From: Chrysogorgia sp. JL179-B06
Lineage: Eukaryota; Cnidaria; Anthozoa; Scleralcyonacea; Chrysogorgiidae
Assembly (NCBI GenBank): GCA_035772405.1
Contig: JAYKKM010000047.1
Coordinates: forward strand, 2,820,001 to 2,884,000
DNA length: 64,000 bases
Reading direction: 5' to 3'
The position numbers and the translations under genes were made by a program. The notes under the pieces were generated by a model. That model made no database searches, was not told the origin of the DNA, and saw nothing but the letters and a program-made list of their open reading frames with translations. Shown here piece by piece: positions 10,284 through 23,862 of this stretch (position 1 is its first letter; every line of letters begins with the position of its first letter).

Positions 10284-13200
10284 ATGGCTTCCAGCTGGCC
10301 ATGTCATTGCTCTATCCTATTCGCTTTAGTAATTGTAGTATATTACAGTGATGCCAATAATGTTGCAAGTAAGATGAAATTAAATATTATGATTTAATTA
10401 CACAACAAATGTTCGGTTTGAGTGTACGATTAATTATGACCGTTATTTCAAATTAAATTTTAAAATTAAATGTAATCCAGTTTAGGTAAAAACATAGTTT
10501 CTAGAGATAAATTATGTTTTTATGTACTGTTTAAGAGGAGATTTTTTAAAAAGTCGCGTAATTTTTGTCAAAAGTGCTCAAAACTTAGTAACCAGGCTTT
10601 CCTCTTAAAATGCCGCCATCTTGGAAAGATCAATGTTTTTCACAGCAGAATTAAGCTCTTCACGAAGCTAAAAGAGAAACTTTGAACCGTAAAACCAAAG
10701 AAAATGTCGCGGTAACCTCGGTAAGTTTCATATTTTTTGTAAGAAATTTGTCCTGATAAGTTGGTAACATGGTTATTTAAATGTATTCGTATTTTAAGTA
10801 AATATAACCATGTTTACCAGATAAAAGCCACTATCTAATACATATAAAGGTTTATTACAATTGCTAACTTATACTGCCAACTGGGAAAAATGGGAACTAT
10901 AAAAATCCACAAATTTATCAAAGATATACTTAAAAGTGCTTGTAAATAGCTGCTTCTGTTCACATGGTTTTGTCTATTGAACTTGTGATCTGTTTTGTGA
11001 AAAGAACCTCAATTGTTTTGCAGAATGTCATGCATATAATTTATTGCTTCTGGTTTAATGAGAAAAATAAAAATTTGGAAGTTCTATATGTTTTTTAAAT
11101 TGTTTGTCATGACTTGAACAACACACCAAATTGTAAAGATATTTTATTTTAGGTCAATTACAATTTTTCTCCTTTTGAATATTGTCACATCACTGGTCTG
11201 TACCAAAGGCAGAGGGGTGGGAATGGACCAAAATGTATTATAAATAGTTGAGCTGTCAACATAGGGTTTCAGGAGCCCTTGTTTTGGAATCTTTTTTTTA
11301 TATTTCTAGTTTGAAATTTAGTACACTGAATTCTCTTAAAATGGAATGCTATTATGTTGTCATACTATATCTTACCAAATTTAGTCTTTTCATTGGGGGG
11401 CCATGACCCCTTTCCCACATCAAATATAGGCCTGCATTACATAAAGTATTATTTTCTATTTTCAGGGTGTTCAAAATCAGAGATTGCAATCTCCAACCAC
11501 AACCAATTATGACCACTCCTCCTTCATCACTGTTTAGTATTTGAATGGACAGTTTTAACAAAAACACATATGTTTTTGTATAAAGCTTAAAGGTGGTAAA
11601 CTGTCAAGGTTTTAGATAATCAAATACTGACATTTCAAGGCAAAGCCTTTACTCTGATGAAGGGCTTTGACTTGAAATCAGTATTTTATTATGTAAAATA
11701 TCAGCAGTTCACCAGATTTAAGCCTTTTTATGCATAATAATATTGCCTACAGTATGTTACACACTGCTTTGGATTGCTCTGTAAATAAATAAATAAAAAA
11801 TATATATATATATATATTTTATACAGGATTATCACTTCAGATAGCTGTTATGTAATATACAAAAGGAATCTGTTGGTAAAAGTTCATAAGTAATAGTGTA
11901 TACATTTTTTATAATACTGTAACACTGAATTTTTAATGTAATTATTATCACTATAACTAAATTTACAATGTAAATTTGCTCTCAATATGAGAAATGTAAA
12001 TATTGTTACTATGATTTCAAATATATACTGTATGTACAGGTATACTATAAATGTTGTTGTGGAAAACAGTAATTAATACATTTTAATATATGTATTGAAG
12101 TTATTGCAATTAAGGGCAATTACACCAGTCTGACAAATGATTTTTCAAAGAGGTATATTACACTACAAATTATGTTTTTTTTTTAAGTGTCAACGTAATT
12201 GCCCCTAGTTACTATACATACAAACCAAGATTTGTATCTTCTTACAATGTCATGTGATAGTGAAGTAAATGGCTTTCATAATTTTTATTTTAATAAGTTA
12301 AAACTTAAAATATATGGTATCAATCTTCTTAATTCTGAAACAAGGTACCCAGCAAACAAGCTGCAAATTAAAATATATATAATATGTGAGCATGCTTTCA
12401 TGAATAAATTGGACAATTATTGTACAATTAATACACATGTACCATAAAACAGTAGTCATACATGTAGCCCAAAATCTACACTTTAATCATAACATTATAT
12501 TAATTTTGTTGGTATTCATAGTTTTGCTTAGTTAATTACTGCATTTCTGTGGTTGTATTTTGCAAATGTACCTACTAAAACATTACCTAAATACATTGTC
12601 CATTTTCCAGCTCTTAGTTTTAACTTATCAAAACTATTACAATGTACAATATCCAAACAGGGCAACTAGTACAAATTGGTTACTGTAATCCAATAATAAA
12701 TACTCACAAAGCCACCTTAATCAAAATGCAATATACAAAACAGATAAGACCACATAAATGCTCAAATTCTGCGAGGACCATTCACCTAATTTTTTCTTAA
12801 ACCACTTTTAATGTGAAGAATAATAACTAAGCTTCAAGATTATATATACCTTGCAGTGTGCCAATCAAAATTTTAGCGATATTTTGCATTTTCGTAAAGC
12901 CCACAATCATTCATGGGCCCAAGTCACAAAAACGTACAACTTTTCATGATTAAAAACCTCATATATTTTTTTCTGAATTTTCTACTAGATTTTGGCTGAC
13001 ATCCTATTAATACATGCTTTTAAAACTACATAGTAAAATAATCTTTTACAGTTTAGTCGTTAATTGACATATTTTATGACCAAAATTCAAATAGCTACCA
13101 TTTTACCATAAGATGACGAAAATGAGAAACAAAAATATTTTCTATCAAAAAAACTGCGAGGACCATTCACTCAATTTTTCTTTAAACAACGCTTATTGTA

Positions 13201-16200
13201 AACCTAACTGATTGAATGCAATGCACCGTAAGTCCCACGGTGTGCCAATTAGTTTAAAGGTAAAAATATTGCATATTTCGTAAACAACTCCACTGGTTGG
13301 TTGCTACGAATTACGACATACAATAACAAAGTTCGACTACGAGAAATGGACAATAATCATCATAATATTCCTTACTAGCTCAATAAATTCTGCTTTATTC
13401 GGCTGTGTGACAACATGTCTTCGTAAATAATATAGCATTGTTGAGATCAACATCAATTTTAAGGGGGATCTGGAGAAAATATTGTTGAAACCAATAACAT
13501 AGGGTTTCATACAGTCGACAAAAAAGCCTCTCACTTGAACGGCCAAAAAATAATTATCTGCGACTGATATCAAACTGATGCAAATAAGACACAAAGTTTA
13601 CTCGTATATGTTCCTATCCACACAATTTTTTTAAAAATATTAACAATCTAATTACAGAAATAAATAAATGAAATGAACGTACCTGTGTCCTTCTTGCCGT
13701 CGAACATTAAACCCCAAGTCTACTCAAGCATGTTGTTGGTGTTAAAAGCGCCATGAAGACGTTGCACCAACTTCCAGCAGAAAAAATGTATCGAAGGACT
13801 ATTTCACGTCTCACATTTAATAATGAGCGATTTTCCGTAAGATTATTAAGCCAAAAATGAACAAAATAAATGGTTCACAACTTTTCACCGCCATGTTCCA
13901 AAATGCAGCAGAATATTGCTGTTTATTCGCAAAGCATCACGGTATTTTTGAGCGCCTGTTTCTCGATAATCTAAAAAATCTCCTCTTAATAAACTTGCAG
14001 CAGTGTTTTATCAGATTTAAAACACGAGGACGTAGCCCGAGTGTTTTAGATCTGATAAAACACGTGCTGCGAGTTTATTAAACGGCTTAAAAAACGACCC
14101 ATTTGATAAGTTCATTGGCGTAGTAATTTTGAAAATCGATGTTTTCTAAACCGAGAAAATCAAAGCTAAAGTTTATGTAAAGTAGGATGAAATTTTATCA
14201 CATTTAATTTGTGTTTTCCTCATGAATTATTAATACGTTTTTTAAATATACATTATATAACCCCGCGGAGTTCAGTTAGAGCATCTAAGCGGCAATCGAT
14301 CCATGTTTAGGACTCAAACATTTTCTGAGCGTTTGAACTTAACGATCGTCCATGTATCTTCTGTCTACTCCAAGCTCCCACATTCACTACATCATTGTAT
14401 ATACAACACACCCAAGCATGCCGCATAGGCAATACATATATCAATCGAACCAGTACATCATAATTGTAACCTTCGCTATTCATCTTCTTGGCACAGCTCA
14501 ATAGTTAGAGCATCTCAGCGGCAATCAGAAGCGGTTACAGGTTCAATTCCTGTCCAGAACTCAGAAATATGTTCTGAGGATTTCAGCTTGATGCGTGCGG
14601 TCGTCCTGCATGTATCTTCTGTCCACTTCAAACTCCCACAATCACTACATCAATGTATATATACAACATATATAAAGCAAATAGTTGAACAGTGAAATAT
14701 TTCTTATTGTTATATATTCAAGTAGATCATCAGCGTTTGAATTATGAAAAATTAAAAAAATTCGTAACATTTTGGCATTCAACTATTCACTTCATGATGT
14801 AGAATATATATATATATCACTGGTAGTATCGTATTTGGTGTTATAGACACTTTAATAAACAATTATTGTGTGAGGGCCGTGGGGGCTGCGTATATATGAT
14901 GTTATCTGCCGCAGCCGAAGACTGAGGCGGATAACATTGACAGAGGTCTGGATAATTATTTATATCATGTGTAAGCCGAATCCAATAATTGTTTTATTAT
15001 ACAATTATAATATGTAGAAGCGTTTAGGGACCAGACATAGTTTGACGCTACTCTGGCTTAAAAAGTTTTTGAACAGTATTTTTTTAAGTCATTAAAAGTT
15101 TTTTAAACGTAACTTTAAAAGTTACTGTTCAAAAAACTACTGTTCAAAAACTTTTTAAGCCAGAGTAGCGTCAAACTACTGTATGTCTGAGTTATCACTT
15201 GGTTGCGTTGGAAAATTATTTGTTAGCCTTTAGGGAAGACAATTACGTAACCTATACAGACAATTTTTGATATTTTGTAGGTGGGGAGTCATCAAGAATT
15301 GTCTGTAGGTCTTTAGCCAATAATAATCTAGATTGTATGAGTAATGTATAATAATATAAATTCACTAGCTGATCAACGTAATTTCTTTTTGTTTGGGAAA
15401 ATCTAAAGAAAAACGACAACACCTGGACCAGCAAGGAGTCGATGACGTTCATGATGCTGTGTCCGATTTACTTGAACATAAAATCGGTACGTTTCAGTTA
15501 GATGTTACTAGATGCTATAATATATAGACAATCTAAATTGCAATACTATATAGAATGAAATAGGTTTCTGGAAGAATAGAAAAATAGATTCAAAGAAAAG
15601 AGTAAAAATATTTTTAAATTCGCTACTGCATATATAATTGAGTATATAATAAATGTATTTTTAACGTTCAAGGGCAAAAATTAAAGGAGGCAGAGAAAGA
15701 AGTAAAACACGCAGTGGATAAAGCAATAGGTAAATACGATTAATGCCATAAATTCGCGTCAACTCAAAATAACCTATAGTCCCCTTCCAAGAAACCTTCC
15801 CTGAATGTACTTCGATGGCCACGAGGAAATAACTCCAAGGCTAATGTGGAGCAGAAATATCATCTTCATATATTTACAGTATTTTGTGCACTATGGTCTT
15901 AAATCACAAAAACCTTTCATGAAAAAACAGACTAATTCTAAGAATTTGAAGAAAAAAATTGTTGATTATAAAGTTTGAAATATATACAACCGACATGCGA
16001 AAATAAAATTCTGATTATATAAAAAATAAGATTACAGGTTACATTTCATGCGCTCTGCCATCTTGGATTTGATGTCAAAAGATTCTTGATTTTGTGTTGA
16101 TTTAAAACAACATTACGACAACTGTTTAAAACCATCAAATTAAACATGGCGATGCTGACAAAATTTCAAGCTAAAAGTGGTCCATGTATTCTTATAAAAG

Positions 16201-19200
16201 ATTGACTGGTGAATATTGTAGAACTTGTAGTAAAATCTAGTATATTTCCAGGAAATATGGCATTATAAAATAACATGTTTTCTATACGCAAGCTGTGATT
16301 GGTCAATGTTTGGATCAGGCCATCCAAACATGGGAATTAAAGAAAAACACAACTCGAGAAAACACACTCGCTTACGTCTCGTGTTTTTTACGCTTTTCTC
16401 AACTCTCGCAATATCCAAGCGTGTTTGGATCTGGCCATACAAACACGCAAACCCTGCATTAGGTATTTCTTTAGTACCTTTCCCAGAAAAATGGTAATCC
16501 ATCACTATTTTATACACAGTAAATATACTTTTTTTTCAAAAGTTTCAAACAATAGACAAATAAAAAACAATCGACAAATAATCTTCTATCCTATATTTCA
16601 GCGTTAACCTCAATTTATTTATGTTTAAATTCTATGAATATAGTGACTGTGCATAACCCTATTGTCGATAAACTTTCTCTTCTCATTCTTTTTAATAGAC
16701 AAGCACTTGAATAATGCTCATCATATTCTGAAACAGAAAGACGGTACGGAAATGACAATATTTATCTGCGTTTTACATTATTTAATATTTTTATCATATC
16801 AAAGTTCAGAAAATGGGAAGCCTATGATTGCTGATCTTGGTTATGATTGTTTTAGCAAGAAAACTAAAAGCATGAATATTTAACATAAGCGCACGAACTG
16901 CTTAGTAGAAATTATATATAACACTATCTTATTACCCAACAAAGTCGAGACTGATACATACAGTAGAAACCCACGTATAAGAACCTATAGATTTTAAGAA
17001 CGTGTTAGGCTAAGATTTTCCATTTAGACCCCCTTTACATAAGAACCTGTTTTAGGCTAAAATTTGAAAGCAGGTTCTTATTTTATCAAATAGAGTCAAA
17101 ACTAAAAATTTATAAATCAAAGAAAATAAACTCTACAAGTAATGAAAATGAGCCAGAACCAGACAAATAGTGTATATGTCTACGTTGTATACTTTATTTT
17201 GTTCCGTTGAATTTACACACAGTAGGCTGTAAATTATATACAGTGTATAGCTTTAAAGTGCATATACGGAGAAAATGTATGCATAATTTATATAAATAAT
17301 AGACCACACTTACATGTACCAAAACCAAGTCGCTTTTTTCTTAAGAAAATAATAACCTGTTTAAGAACCTGAATAGCCTAATTTTGCAGTAAACACCATT
17401 TATATAAAAACCTTTTTAGGCTAATTTGGAAAAATCTAGGTTCTTATACGCGGGTTTTTACTGTATCGCTAATATCCCGAATATGTCGTTTAGTGTCCTA
17501 AAAGTTAGATGGCGGAATTTGAATATTCCCAGTGGAGAGTGGGGCTGAATTAACTGCACAATACTTTATATTGTGCAGATAAAATGCCTATAACGTCAAT
17601 ATATTGTATATTGTCTTATTTGGAAGAACTTTTACAATAATAAAGTAACTTCTTTTGAAGATTTTTGCTTCTTCGCTTTGTTTTTTAAGTATTTCAGTTT
17701 GTTTGATATGCTAATGTATGGAATTTCGTCACACACGCATAATGACTTACCGGGAAATTTGTGTATCACTTTCATTCTCAAACGAAATCCAGAAGTTTGG
17801 TGTTGTGGGTTAAACACGCGCACATGTTATTCACACTTTAGTTTTTTCATTTCATGAAGGCAAAGATATATAACATTCTCTAGTGATAAGTCATTATGCA
17901 TGTGTGACGAAATTCCAGACATTTGCATATCAAACAAACCGAAATATATCAAAAAGAAAGCGAAGAAACGAAAATCTTCGAAAGAAGTTACTTTATCATT
18001 TTAAAGGTTCTTCCAAATAAAACAATAAAATGTTGTGACGTTTATATAGGCACTTTAATCAGCAAAACACACAGAATACACGGTGCTATATGCTCCATAT
18101 AGTACGGTATACTATAACCTAACCAATAGCCCATCTCTTTGTCACTATCGTCAATAATATTAATAGTAGTTTAATAACTTGTCTTCAGCATTCACTTAAC
18201 TTCTGTTTCTCTTCATGACCGACTTAAACCACATACTTTTACACCATGCTGTCGAGCTACAAGTGCTTTTTTGAATTCGTTTACGAATTTGCTTCTGTAG
18301 CTCAACATTATCAACCAAACCAGGTAAACAACAATTTTTCTACACTCTTCCTTGCTTCACATTCACCGAAAGTTTCTGCCAATCTGTTTTTATCAAACTC
18401 CGAGTTTGCACTCGAACGTTCCTCGTATTTTCGGGAAAAATAATGTACTTTGAGTTATCCAGAACTCCTCGTCAGTATCTGAGACATCCATCCTAATTTT
18501 TGCTACCTAAAACGTCTCACTGACCATGAGTCTCTAGTTGCCCAGCAATTTTATGTAAATCGCAAAGCCCATAAAGATTTATCTTTGACGTACGTAATTT
18601 AAATAAAAAGAATAAACTAAAGAAATTGATATTTAATGCCGAGGCATTAAATATAAATCTCAATAGCTTATTCTTTTTATTTAAATTGCGTAGTCAAAGT
18701 GAAATCTTTATGGAAAACCTCCTTTGTTGGGAAATAACAAAGTTAATAAAACAGCTATAATAGATATCGGTTGGTTTAATAACCTATACAAATAAGAATA
18801 TTATTCATGTTAGCGTTCATAGTTTTTGCATATCGAATTAACGTATTGGTGCCGATTAAATCGTAATTTAACATTAAGCGTAATTTGTACGCAATATTGT
18901 ATAAAGACCATAACATGTTTTGCACTGTTAAATCGTTCTCCATTCATGCAGTATTGTAGTACCTACAACTCGACACGAGACACATGGCAGAATTGGTTTG
19001 TTTCTTTCGACCCCCTCTTGGTTGCTACAACGAAAAACACAACTTATTTGACGCTGGCGCTATCTATATAGAATTATCCTCCTGGGTAACATGGAAATTC
19101 GACTTCAAATCCCGTTCAGGTTAACAGGGCCAGGAGTTTTTGTTAATGTGTATTACCCTCTTGAACTAAAAGTCCGTCTTCTATAGCAGGTTAAACAAGA

Positions 19201-21039
19201 TGATAAATTTTGAAACATAGTTCACTAAAATATAAGTTTTAAATTCAAAACCTACGGATAATTATGGTTTGTTAATATGTTCAAAGTTAACTATAATCTT
19301 AGCAGTTTTTTCTAAATATATCAGGAAATCCCTCACTAAAAGTCGTACAAGCAATCGTTTTCTGAGTGTAAATTGTTTTACCATGTCAAAATCCGCTCCA
19401 AAGCTCTGTCTCTTTCATACCATTTATAGGTGATGTGATTGTTATGGATTCAAAATTGAGTAAGCTAGTAAAAACTGCTGTCAATGAAGGAAAGAGGAAA
19501 CATCACCATCGTGATAACCATCCTGCGAGCAAAACTTTTCACGGTGAGAATTTTATTTAATGTCAAGAATTGTCAGTTTAACCATATTGCATCTTTTTTA
19601 AATAATTATTTTAAATTTCCTTATTGACTATTACCGAACAATTTTAGTCTGCTCGTATCTCAGATTTGACATACAGAATGGATCAATTTTGAAGCATGAT
19701 AATAAATTAAACGAACTGCTTCCAAGTCCTATTATTTATAGATACCATTTTAGGAATCCTCGGAAGTATCCACTTTTTAAATGTAGGACTGAACGATTTA
19801 AGAACAGTTTTATACCATATTGTGTTAGAAAATGGGATTCACTTGACACGAGTGAATCAAATTAGTAGCTAGAGTATAGTATAGATTATTGACATGTATA
19901 TATCTTTAATTAATTGTATTTTATATTGTAAATTGTATATTTTATATTTTATATTTTAATAATTGCCACTTTTTGTAATTTCAAGTTTTTCAGATTGCTG
20001 ACTGTCTTCAACAATCTGCCATTTGAAAATTTTAATAAATCTAAATCTAATTTTTCATTAAATTAATCGTATTTTAACTATGCCTAAGTAGCATACTACT
20101 TCTATATTATTATATATGTTAATATTGTATTTAAAACCTAGGTGCTCATAGGAATTGTAGTTACTTTCTTTCAATATTTACTTTCTTTTAAAGGCGTCGA
20201 TCAGTTATGCCATGTAACCTGCGCGTAAACTAACAATAACATTAACAAAATTAGCGATTTAATTAAACCTTGTGTTTTGTGAAGAGACTCAAAATTGAAT
20301 GGTTGATAGATATTTCTCAAAGATATGTGAGGAAAATATAAAAATGTCTTTTATTTATTTTGCCATGCATGAGGTGGTCGATATGCACTATAGATGCTAC
20401 ATTAAGTCGATATAGAATAGAGGTGTTGAGGTTGGGTTCATTTCAAACATATGTTGAATTATTTTGCTATTTTGAAGTAAATGCCAGTATTTTAATAATA
20501 ATAAATAATGAGTGGATTGATATATTGGTATATCTTAATGAAATATAACATAACTTTATATAGGTTCGCCACATCCAAGCCATCAACCCCACGGTGCTTT
20601 TGGCTCTCCTCGTCCTGCAACTAACCAGCACTATCGAGCTTCCCCTGGTTATTCTACTGCTTCTGGTTATCCTTCTTCCCAAGGGTATCCTAATCCTAGT
20701 TATCCTGCAAGTCCTGGATACCCAACCAGTCCTGGATATCCTGCAAGTTCAGGATATCCAGCAAGTCCTGGTTATCCCGCAAGTCCTGGCTATCCCGCAA
20801 ATCCTGGATATCCTGCAAGCCCTGGCTATCCCGCAAATCCTGGTTATCCTGCAAATCCTGGCTCTCCTCAAACACCTGGAATGGCAGGTGGGTGCTCTCA
20901 GCAATGTAATCAAAACTGTTACTCGTCTTGTCCAAAAAAGTGTTGTGGTGGCGACAAGAAAACGGTGGTGATTCACCACAAGACTCAAAAAGATGAAAGC
21001 AATAAAAAACGGTACATTACCCAAAGAAAGAAAGATTAA
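10284..21039 (+). CDS. Gene 2: secreted YPASPG-repeat protein with one minicollagen-type CRD, 284 aa, 6 exons
   Basis: Exons 10284-10368, 15409-15486, 15673-15729, 16699-16743, 19430-19543 and 20564-21039 join through five phase-1 introns to give 284 aa. Residues 1-27 are a signal peptide. A Lys-Lys-Arg site at about 29-31 is created across the first splice junction. Exons 2 to 4 encode short charged helices (for example EAEKEVKHAVDKAI), and exon 5 is basic and His-rich. The last exon holds about ten units close to YPASPG, then one perfect CRD, CSQQCNQNCYSSCPKKCC (residues 237-254), and a basic tail. The collagen triplet of a minicollagen is replaced by the Pro/Tyr/Gly repeat. The CRD implies disulfide-linked assembly into a nematocyst wall or tubule. 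AATAAA lies 128 nt after the stop. Introns carry a LINE and foldback elements. The exon chain is strongly supported by frame continuity. Confidence 0.85.
11588..11725. repeat. Foldback of family F (GGTGGTAAACTG ends)
   Basis: The left end AGGTGGTAAACTGTCAAGG and the inverted, diverged right end CAGCAGTTCACCAGATTTA enclose an inner hairpin around CAAGGCAAAGCC. Related ends recur at 34935-35020 and 59500-59550. Confidence 0.5.
12768..13290. repeat. Diverged direct duplication
   Basis: GCGAGGACCATTCAC followed by TTTTTCTT, GTGTGCCAAT and a TTGCAT..TTTCGTAAA stretch occurs in the same order at 12768-12905 and again at 13150-13290. No coding potential was recognised. Confidence 0.55.
13985..14250. 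mobile_element. Foldback element family B, copy 1
   Basis: A hairpin core (GCAGTGTTTTATCAGAT against ATCTGATAAAACACGTGCTGC) is followed by a shared tail CGTAGTAATTTTGAAAA..TCATGAATTATTAATACG. The same core and tail occur at 44872-45165, 49419-49762 and 62566-62765. Confidence 0.75.
14275..14440 (+). mobile_element. tRNA-like SINE, diverged copy
   Basis: GTTAGAGCATCTAAGCGGCAATC followed by CATGTATCTTCTGTCTACTC and a TGTATATACAAC end parallels the copy at 14497-14670 and the one at 37085-37215. Confidence 0.6.
14497..14670 (+). mobile_element. tRNA-like SINE
   Basis: TAGTTAGAGCATCTC is A-box-like and GGTTCAATTCCTG (14540-14552) is a good B box; both belong to a tRNA-derived head, followed by a unique body shared with two other copies in this window. 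It is not a functional tRNA: no cloverleaf acceptor stem was seen. Confidence 0.65.
15032..15189. repeat. Hairpin MITE with about 45-bp near-perfect arms
   Basis: The left arm begins CAGACATAGTTTGACGCTAC and the right arm ends with its complement at 15189. The right arm has a 5-nt insertion. It lies in intron 1 of gene 2, 220 bp before exon 2. Confidence 0.85.
15673..15729 (+). other. 57-nt helix exon of gene 2
   Basis: A phase 1-1 exon encodes QKLKEAEKEVKHAVDKAI, an amphipathic helix. Size, phase and pattern match exons at 38471-38527 and 38998-39054 of gene 4, and similar exons in gene 5. Confidence 0.75.
16262..16500. mobile_element. Foldback element family C, copy 1
   Basis: CGCAAGCTGTGATTGGTCA, a GGCCATCCAAACATGG / CCAAGCGTGTTTGGATCTGGCC inverted pair and a GAGAAAACACACTCGC..CTCGTGTTTTTT core resemble 44545-44870. 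Confidence 0.55.
17580..18057. mobile_element. Foldback element family A, copy 1
   Basis: Inverted arms of more than 150 bp run from TTGTCTTATTTGGAAGAAC through AAGTAACTTCTTTTGAAGAT to a TCACACACGCATAATGACTT core. Two further copies lie at 26960-27454 and 35681-36164. There is no transposase inside, so it is non-autonomous. It lies in intron 4 of gene 2. Confidence 0.85.
18570..18712. repeat. Long perfect-centre palindrome
   Basis: Arms of about 70 bp meet at ATGCCGAGGCAT with almost no loop; outer parts read AATTTAAATAAAAAGAATAA and its complement. It is a MITE or a hairpin-forming locus in intron 4 of gene 2. Confidence 0.8.
19640..20055 (+). pseudogene. LINE 3' fragment in intron 5 of gene 2
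   Basis: The + strand encodes FKCRTERFKNSFIPYCVRKW then DSLDTSESN before a stop (about 19774-19866), the usual end of CR1-like reverse transcriptase open reading frames. A 3' UTR ending AATAAATCTAAATCTAA near 20053 follows. Confidence 0.7.
20564..21039 (+). other. Exon 6 of gene 2: YPASPG tandem repeats and CRD
   Basis: From about 20690 to 20870 an 18-nt unit encoding (S/N)PGYPA is repeated with silent differences, mostly at third positions. The CRD spans 20893-20946. The intact frame across the repeat indicates selection on the protein. Confidence 0.85.
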
Positions 21040-21166
21040 AAAGGAAGGAATACTAAGCATGAAAGCCTTTAAAACGCTGTATCTGTGGTTTATTATTATC
21101 TGTAAACGCGTTAGTTGTTACTAACAGAGAACATCGAGTTCTATCTTTTACCATATTTAAAGTCGT

Positions 21167-21172
21167 AATAAA
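21167..21172 (+). terminator. Poly(A) signal of gene 2
   Basis: AATAAA lies 128 nt after the stop codon of gene 2, at the usual distance for a short 3' UTR. Confidence 0.5.
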
Positions 21173-22711
21173 CACATTTCTGGTGTTTCCACTGCTCTGT
21201 AATTTTAATAATTTCATCGAAAGTTGTCGTGTTTGTTCCCTTGTCATATTCATGACGAAAACGTTACTGTACAATGTATGAAGACCATGAGTGAGTTTGT
21301 AATATACGAAAATTGTCATAAGTGACGTCAGCTTATCGAAGGTCTGGGTGGAAAGTAGAGTTTTGGTATCAAGATAACAAAACAACAAATGATTTTTTTT
21401 TGACACTGTACGATACATATGAAAGAAGTACTGACTAAAGTAACATTATTTTCACGTAAAGTATAAACAATAATTGCTGCCTCCCCTCAGGGAGGCAGCA
21501 CACTGTTCTTGACATGCCTCTTGCGTTTACTCGTGCCCAGTCCTGTTACCTAGCTGTGTATATAGCTGACCAGATCTCGATTTGTTAAATTTTGCGTTTG
21601 TTTGTTTATTTGTTTGGATGTGTATCGGCATTACGTCATCCATATGTGCTCGAAAGTGACTCAAATGCGCATGTTCCGCTACGGCGCTACCACGCTGCCT
21701 GCTTGTTTTTGGCTTGTATTTATAGCTTCTCCAAGTTCTCGGCAATTCCTTCACAGGAAATTCACGGTAAGAACAATAATTATGTCTTTACTTTCTCGTG
21801 GACTTATTCATCAAGGCCATGAAGGTTTCAGTGGCCAGTCTCGAGGAATCAGTGCTCAGTTACGAAGTGGAACTCGACAACCATCGACAATGTCTTAGTA
21901 CAAGGAGACAACATGTACTTGAATGCTTTTAACTGCATGATCTCATTCCTCGTCAGGGATTTCTGTCGTTGAACAACTTACCAACCATTGTTTGTTGCCG
22001 TTGGTTAGAAGACAACTTGTCCTGTCGATCAGTGATCGACACAAATATATCGCACGTTGAGGCACAACAATATATTGATCATCTACCCTTTGTGGTGGAG
22101 CCCGTTGAGGCACAAAACAATATTGATCTGCCCAATTGTATATGTAATAAACTGTATATGTAATAAACTGTACATGGAACTGTCTTCAAGAAATTATTTA
22201 CCTCAACTTTGTGAAAATTCAGTGGATTTGTCCATTTTGTGAAAATTCAGTGGACAATGGAAATTATTTGTGTGCCATGGATAAGCATAATACCGTTTTT
22301 CGTATACAGTAAATACAATATTAAAAGTTATTTGGGAAAATAAAATACAGTGGATGCAGTTGACTGTGGTGTATTCCCGAACGACATATTACAGTATAAT
22401 ATATGTGGAGTCGTGGACATGTGCAATGAACTAATACATCACAAAGATCTTGAAAGTATCGCATTCTCAACAATAAAATTTAGATGATATAAATAATGGT
22501 GCAACAATATCGTAAACATCTGTTACATACCATTTCTGGTATTTATTTATTCAGCGCGTATTTAATTGTTTAGCGCCTGCTTTGTCATAAACATATCAGA
22601 CACTTGCGATTCCACTGACAGCTTTGCCACAGTAAGAAGCATGATTTATAGTGGCAGTGATTTATCAGTAATAATTATTTATCACTAATCAATAAAATAG
22701 TTGCACAGTAA

Positions 22712-23340
22712 ATGTTTTTTTCTATGCCTGCAAGTTGATATAAGTTCGTTTCTGCTGTTGAGTGAACATAATTCGGGGTGACAAATAATTATAAATGTTT
22801 CATAAAGGCATAAGTTACAACGTTTTGTTAAATTAGAGTAGGGTTTGCATCGCTTGATTACGTTCCATTTGATTGAGTATTGAGTATTTGATTATTTTAA
22901 AGTCCAGATATGCTTGCTTAGTTCAGTGGCAGATTTGCGTTTTGAATTTCTGAAAGAGCTTGTATGGTTTAAGTATCTGGTTTTAAAAGTGCCTTCAGTT
23001 AGGCCTACATAAGTTTCTTCTTTTTTGTTGTCTTCTGTGGTGACTGTAGCTTGGTAGACTATTCCTTCGGTTAGGCATTTACCAGAAAGCGGGCAGTTGT
23101 TTTGTTGGCGCCAATTGCATTCCTTGGTGGGGATAATGGTTGGGTTATATTGGGTTTCTTTGACTTTGTTGAGTTCGAATTTATTGTGGGGTGAAATTAT
23201 GTTATCTATATTAGGCATGCAGCTATAGCTTAATTTTAGGGTATTTCTATTGAATATATTCCGCAAAGGATGGCTGGCGGGGAAGCATTCGTTGATCGTA
23301 CGCAAGAATATGTGGCCGATGTTTGTGGCGACGTTACATA
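22712..23340 (-). pseudogene. Penelope-like element, GIY-YIG end
   Basis: The minus strand from about 23340 to 22892 encodes LSYSCMPNIDNIISPHN, a cysteine cluster ECNWRQQNNCPLSGKC, and TYVGLTEGTFKTRYLNHTSS. These are the linker and GIY-YIG endonuclease-like region of Penelope-like retroelements. Flanking non-coding 22712-22890 matches 41109-41270 in the second copy. The fragment starts abruptly where an opposite-strand RT fragment begins. Confidence 0.75.
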
Positions 23341-23666
<326 letters not shown>

Positions 23667-23775
23667 CGTACTTTTTAGCATCATTTTTGCGTCTACGTAT
23701 TATTTGGAATACAATGCCAATATTGATATTAAAGTGAATGGTTTGAACCTAGGAGTATCATTAGATGTGTGGAGT

Positions 23776-23862
23776 GAATCGTCCAGGTTGTTGTGGTCTT
23801 GAGAAAGACTATTGTTGGTGACTCAACAGTCTTTCTCAAGACTACAACAACCTGGACGATTA
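23776..23862. repeat. Hairpin repeat
   Basis: AATCGTCCAGGTTGTTGTGG and its complement form arms of about 34 bp around a short loop. Confidence 0.85.

Larger units (their letters stand above)
10369..15408. other. First intron of gene 2 (5.0 kb)
   Basis: No exon-like sequence was seen. It is AT-rich to about 13.9 kb, with a diverged direct duplication (12768-12905 and 13150-13290), a foldback near 11.6 kb, a family B foldback (13985-14250), two SINE copies (14275-14665) and a perfect-armed hairpin (15032-15189). Confidence 0.5.

Noticed and set aside
14497..14670. A true tRNA gene
   Set aside because: A- and B-box words are present but there is no closed acceptor stem, and the downstream body recurs in other copies, so it is a SINE. 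The same reasoning applies to 39823-39897 and 52093-52185.
20467..21060. Minus-strand repeat frames (QDLRDSQDLQD-like) opposite gene 2
   Set aside because: Antisense of the YPASPG repeat; the + strand has signal peptide, splice continuity and a CRD.
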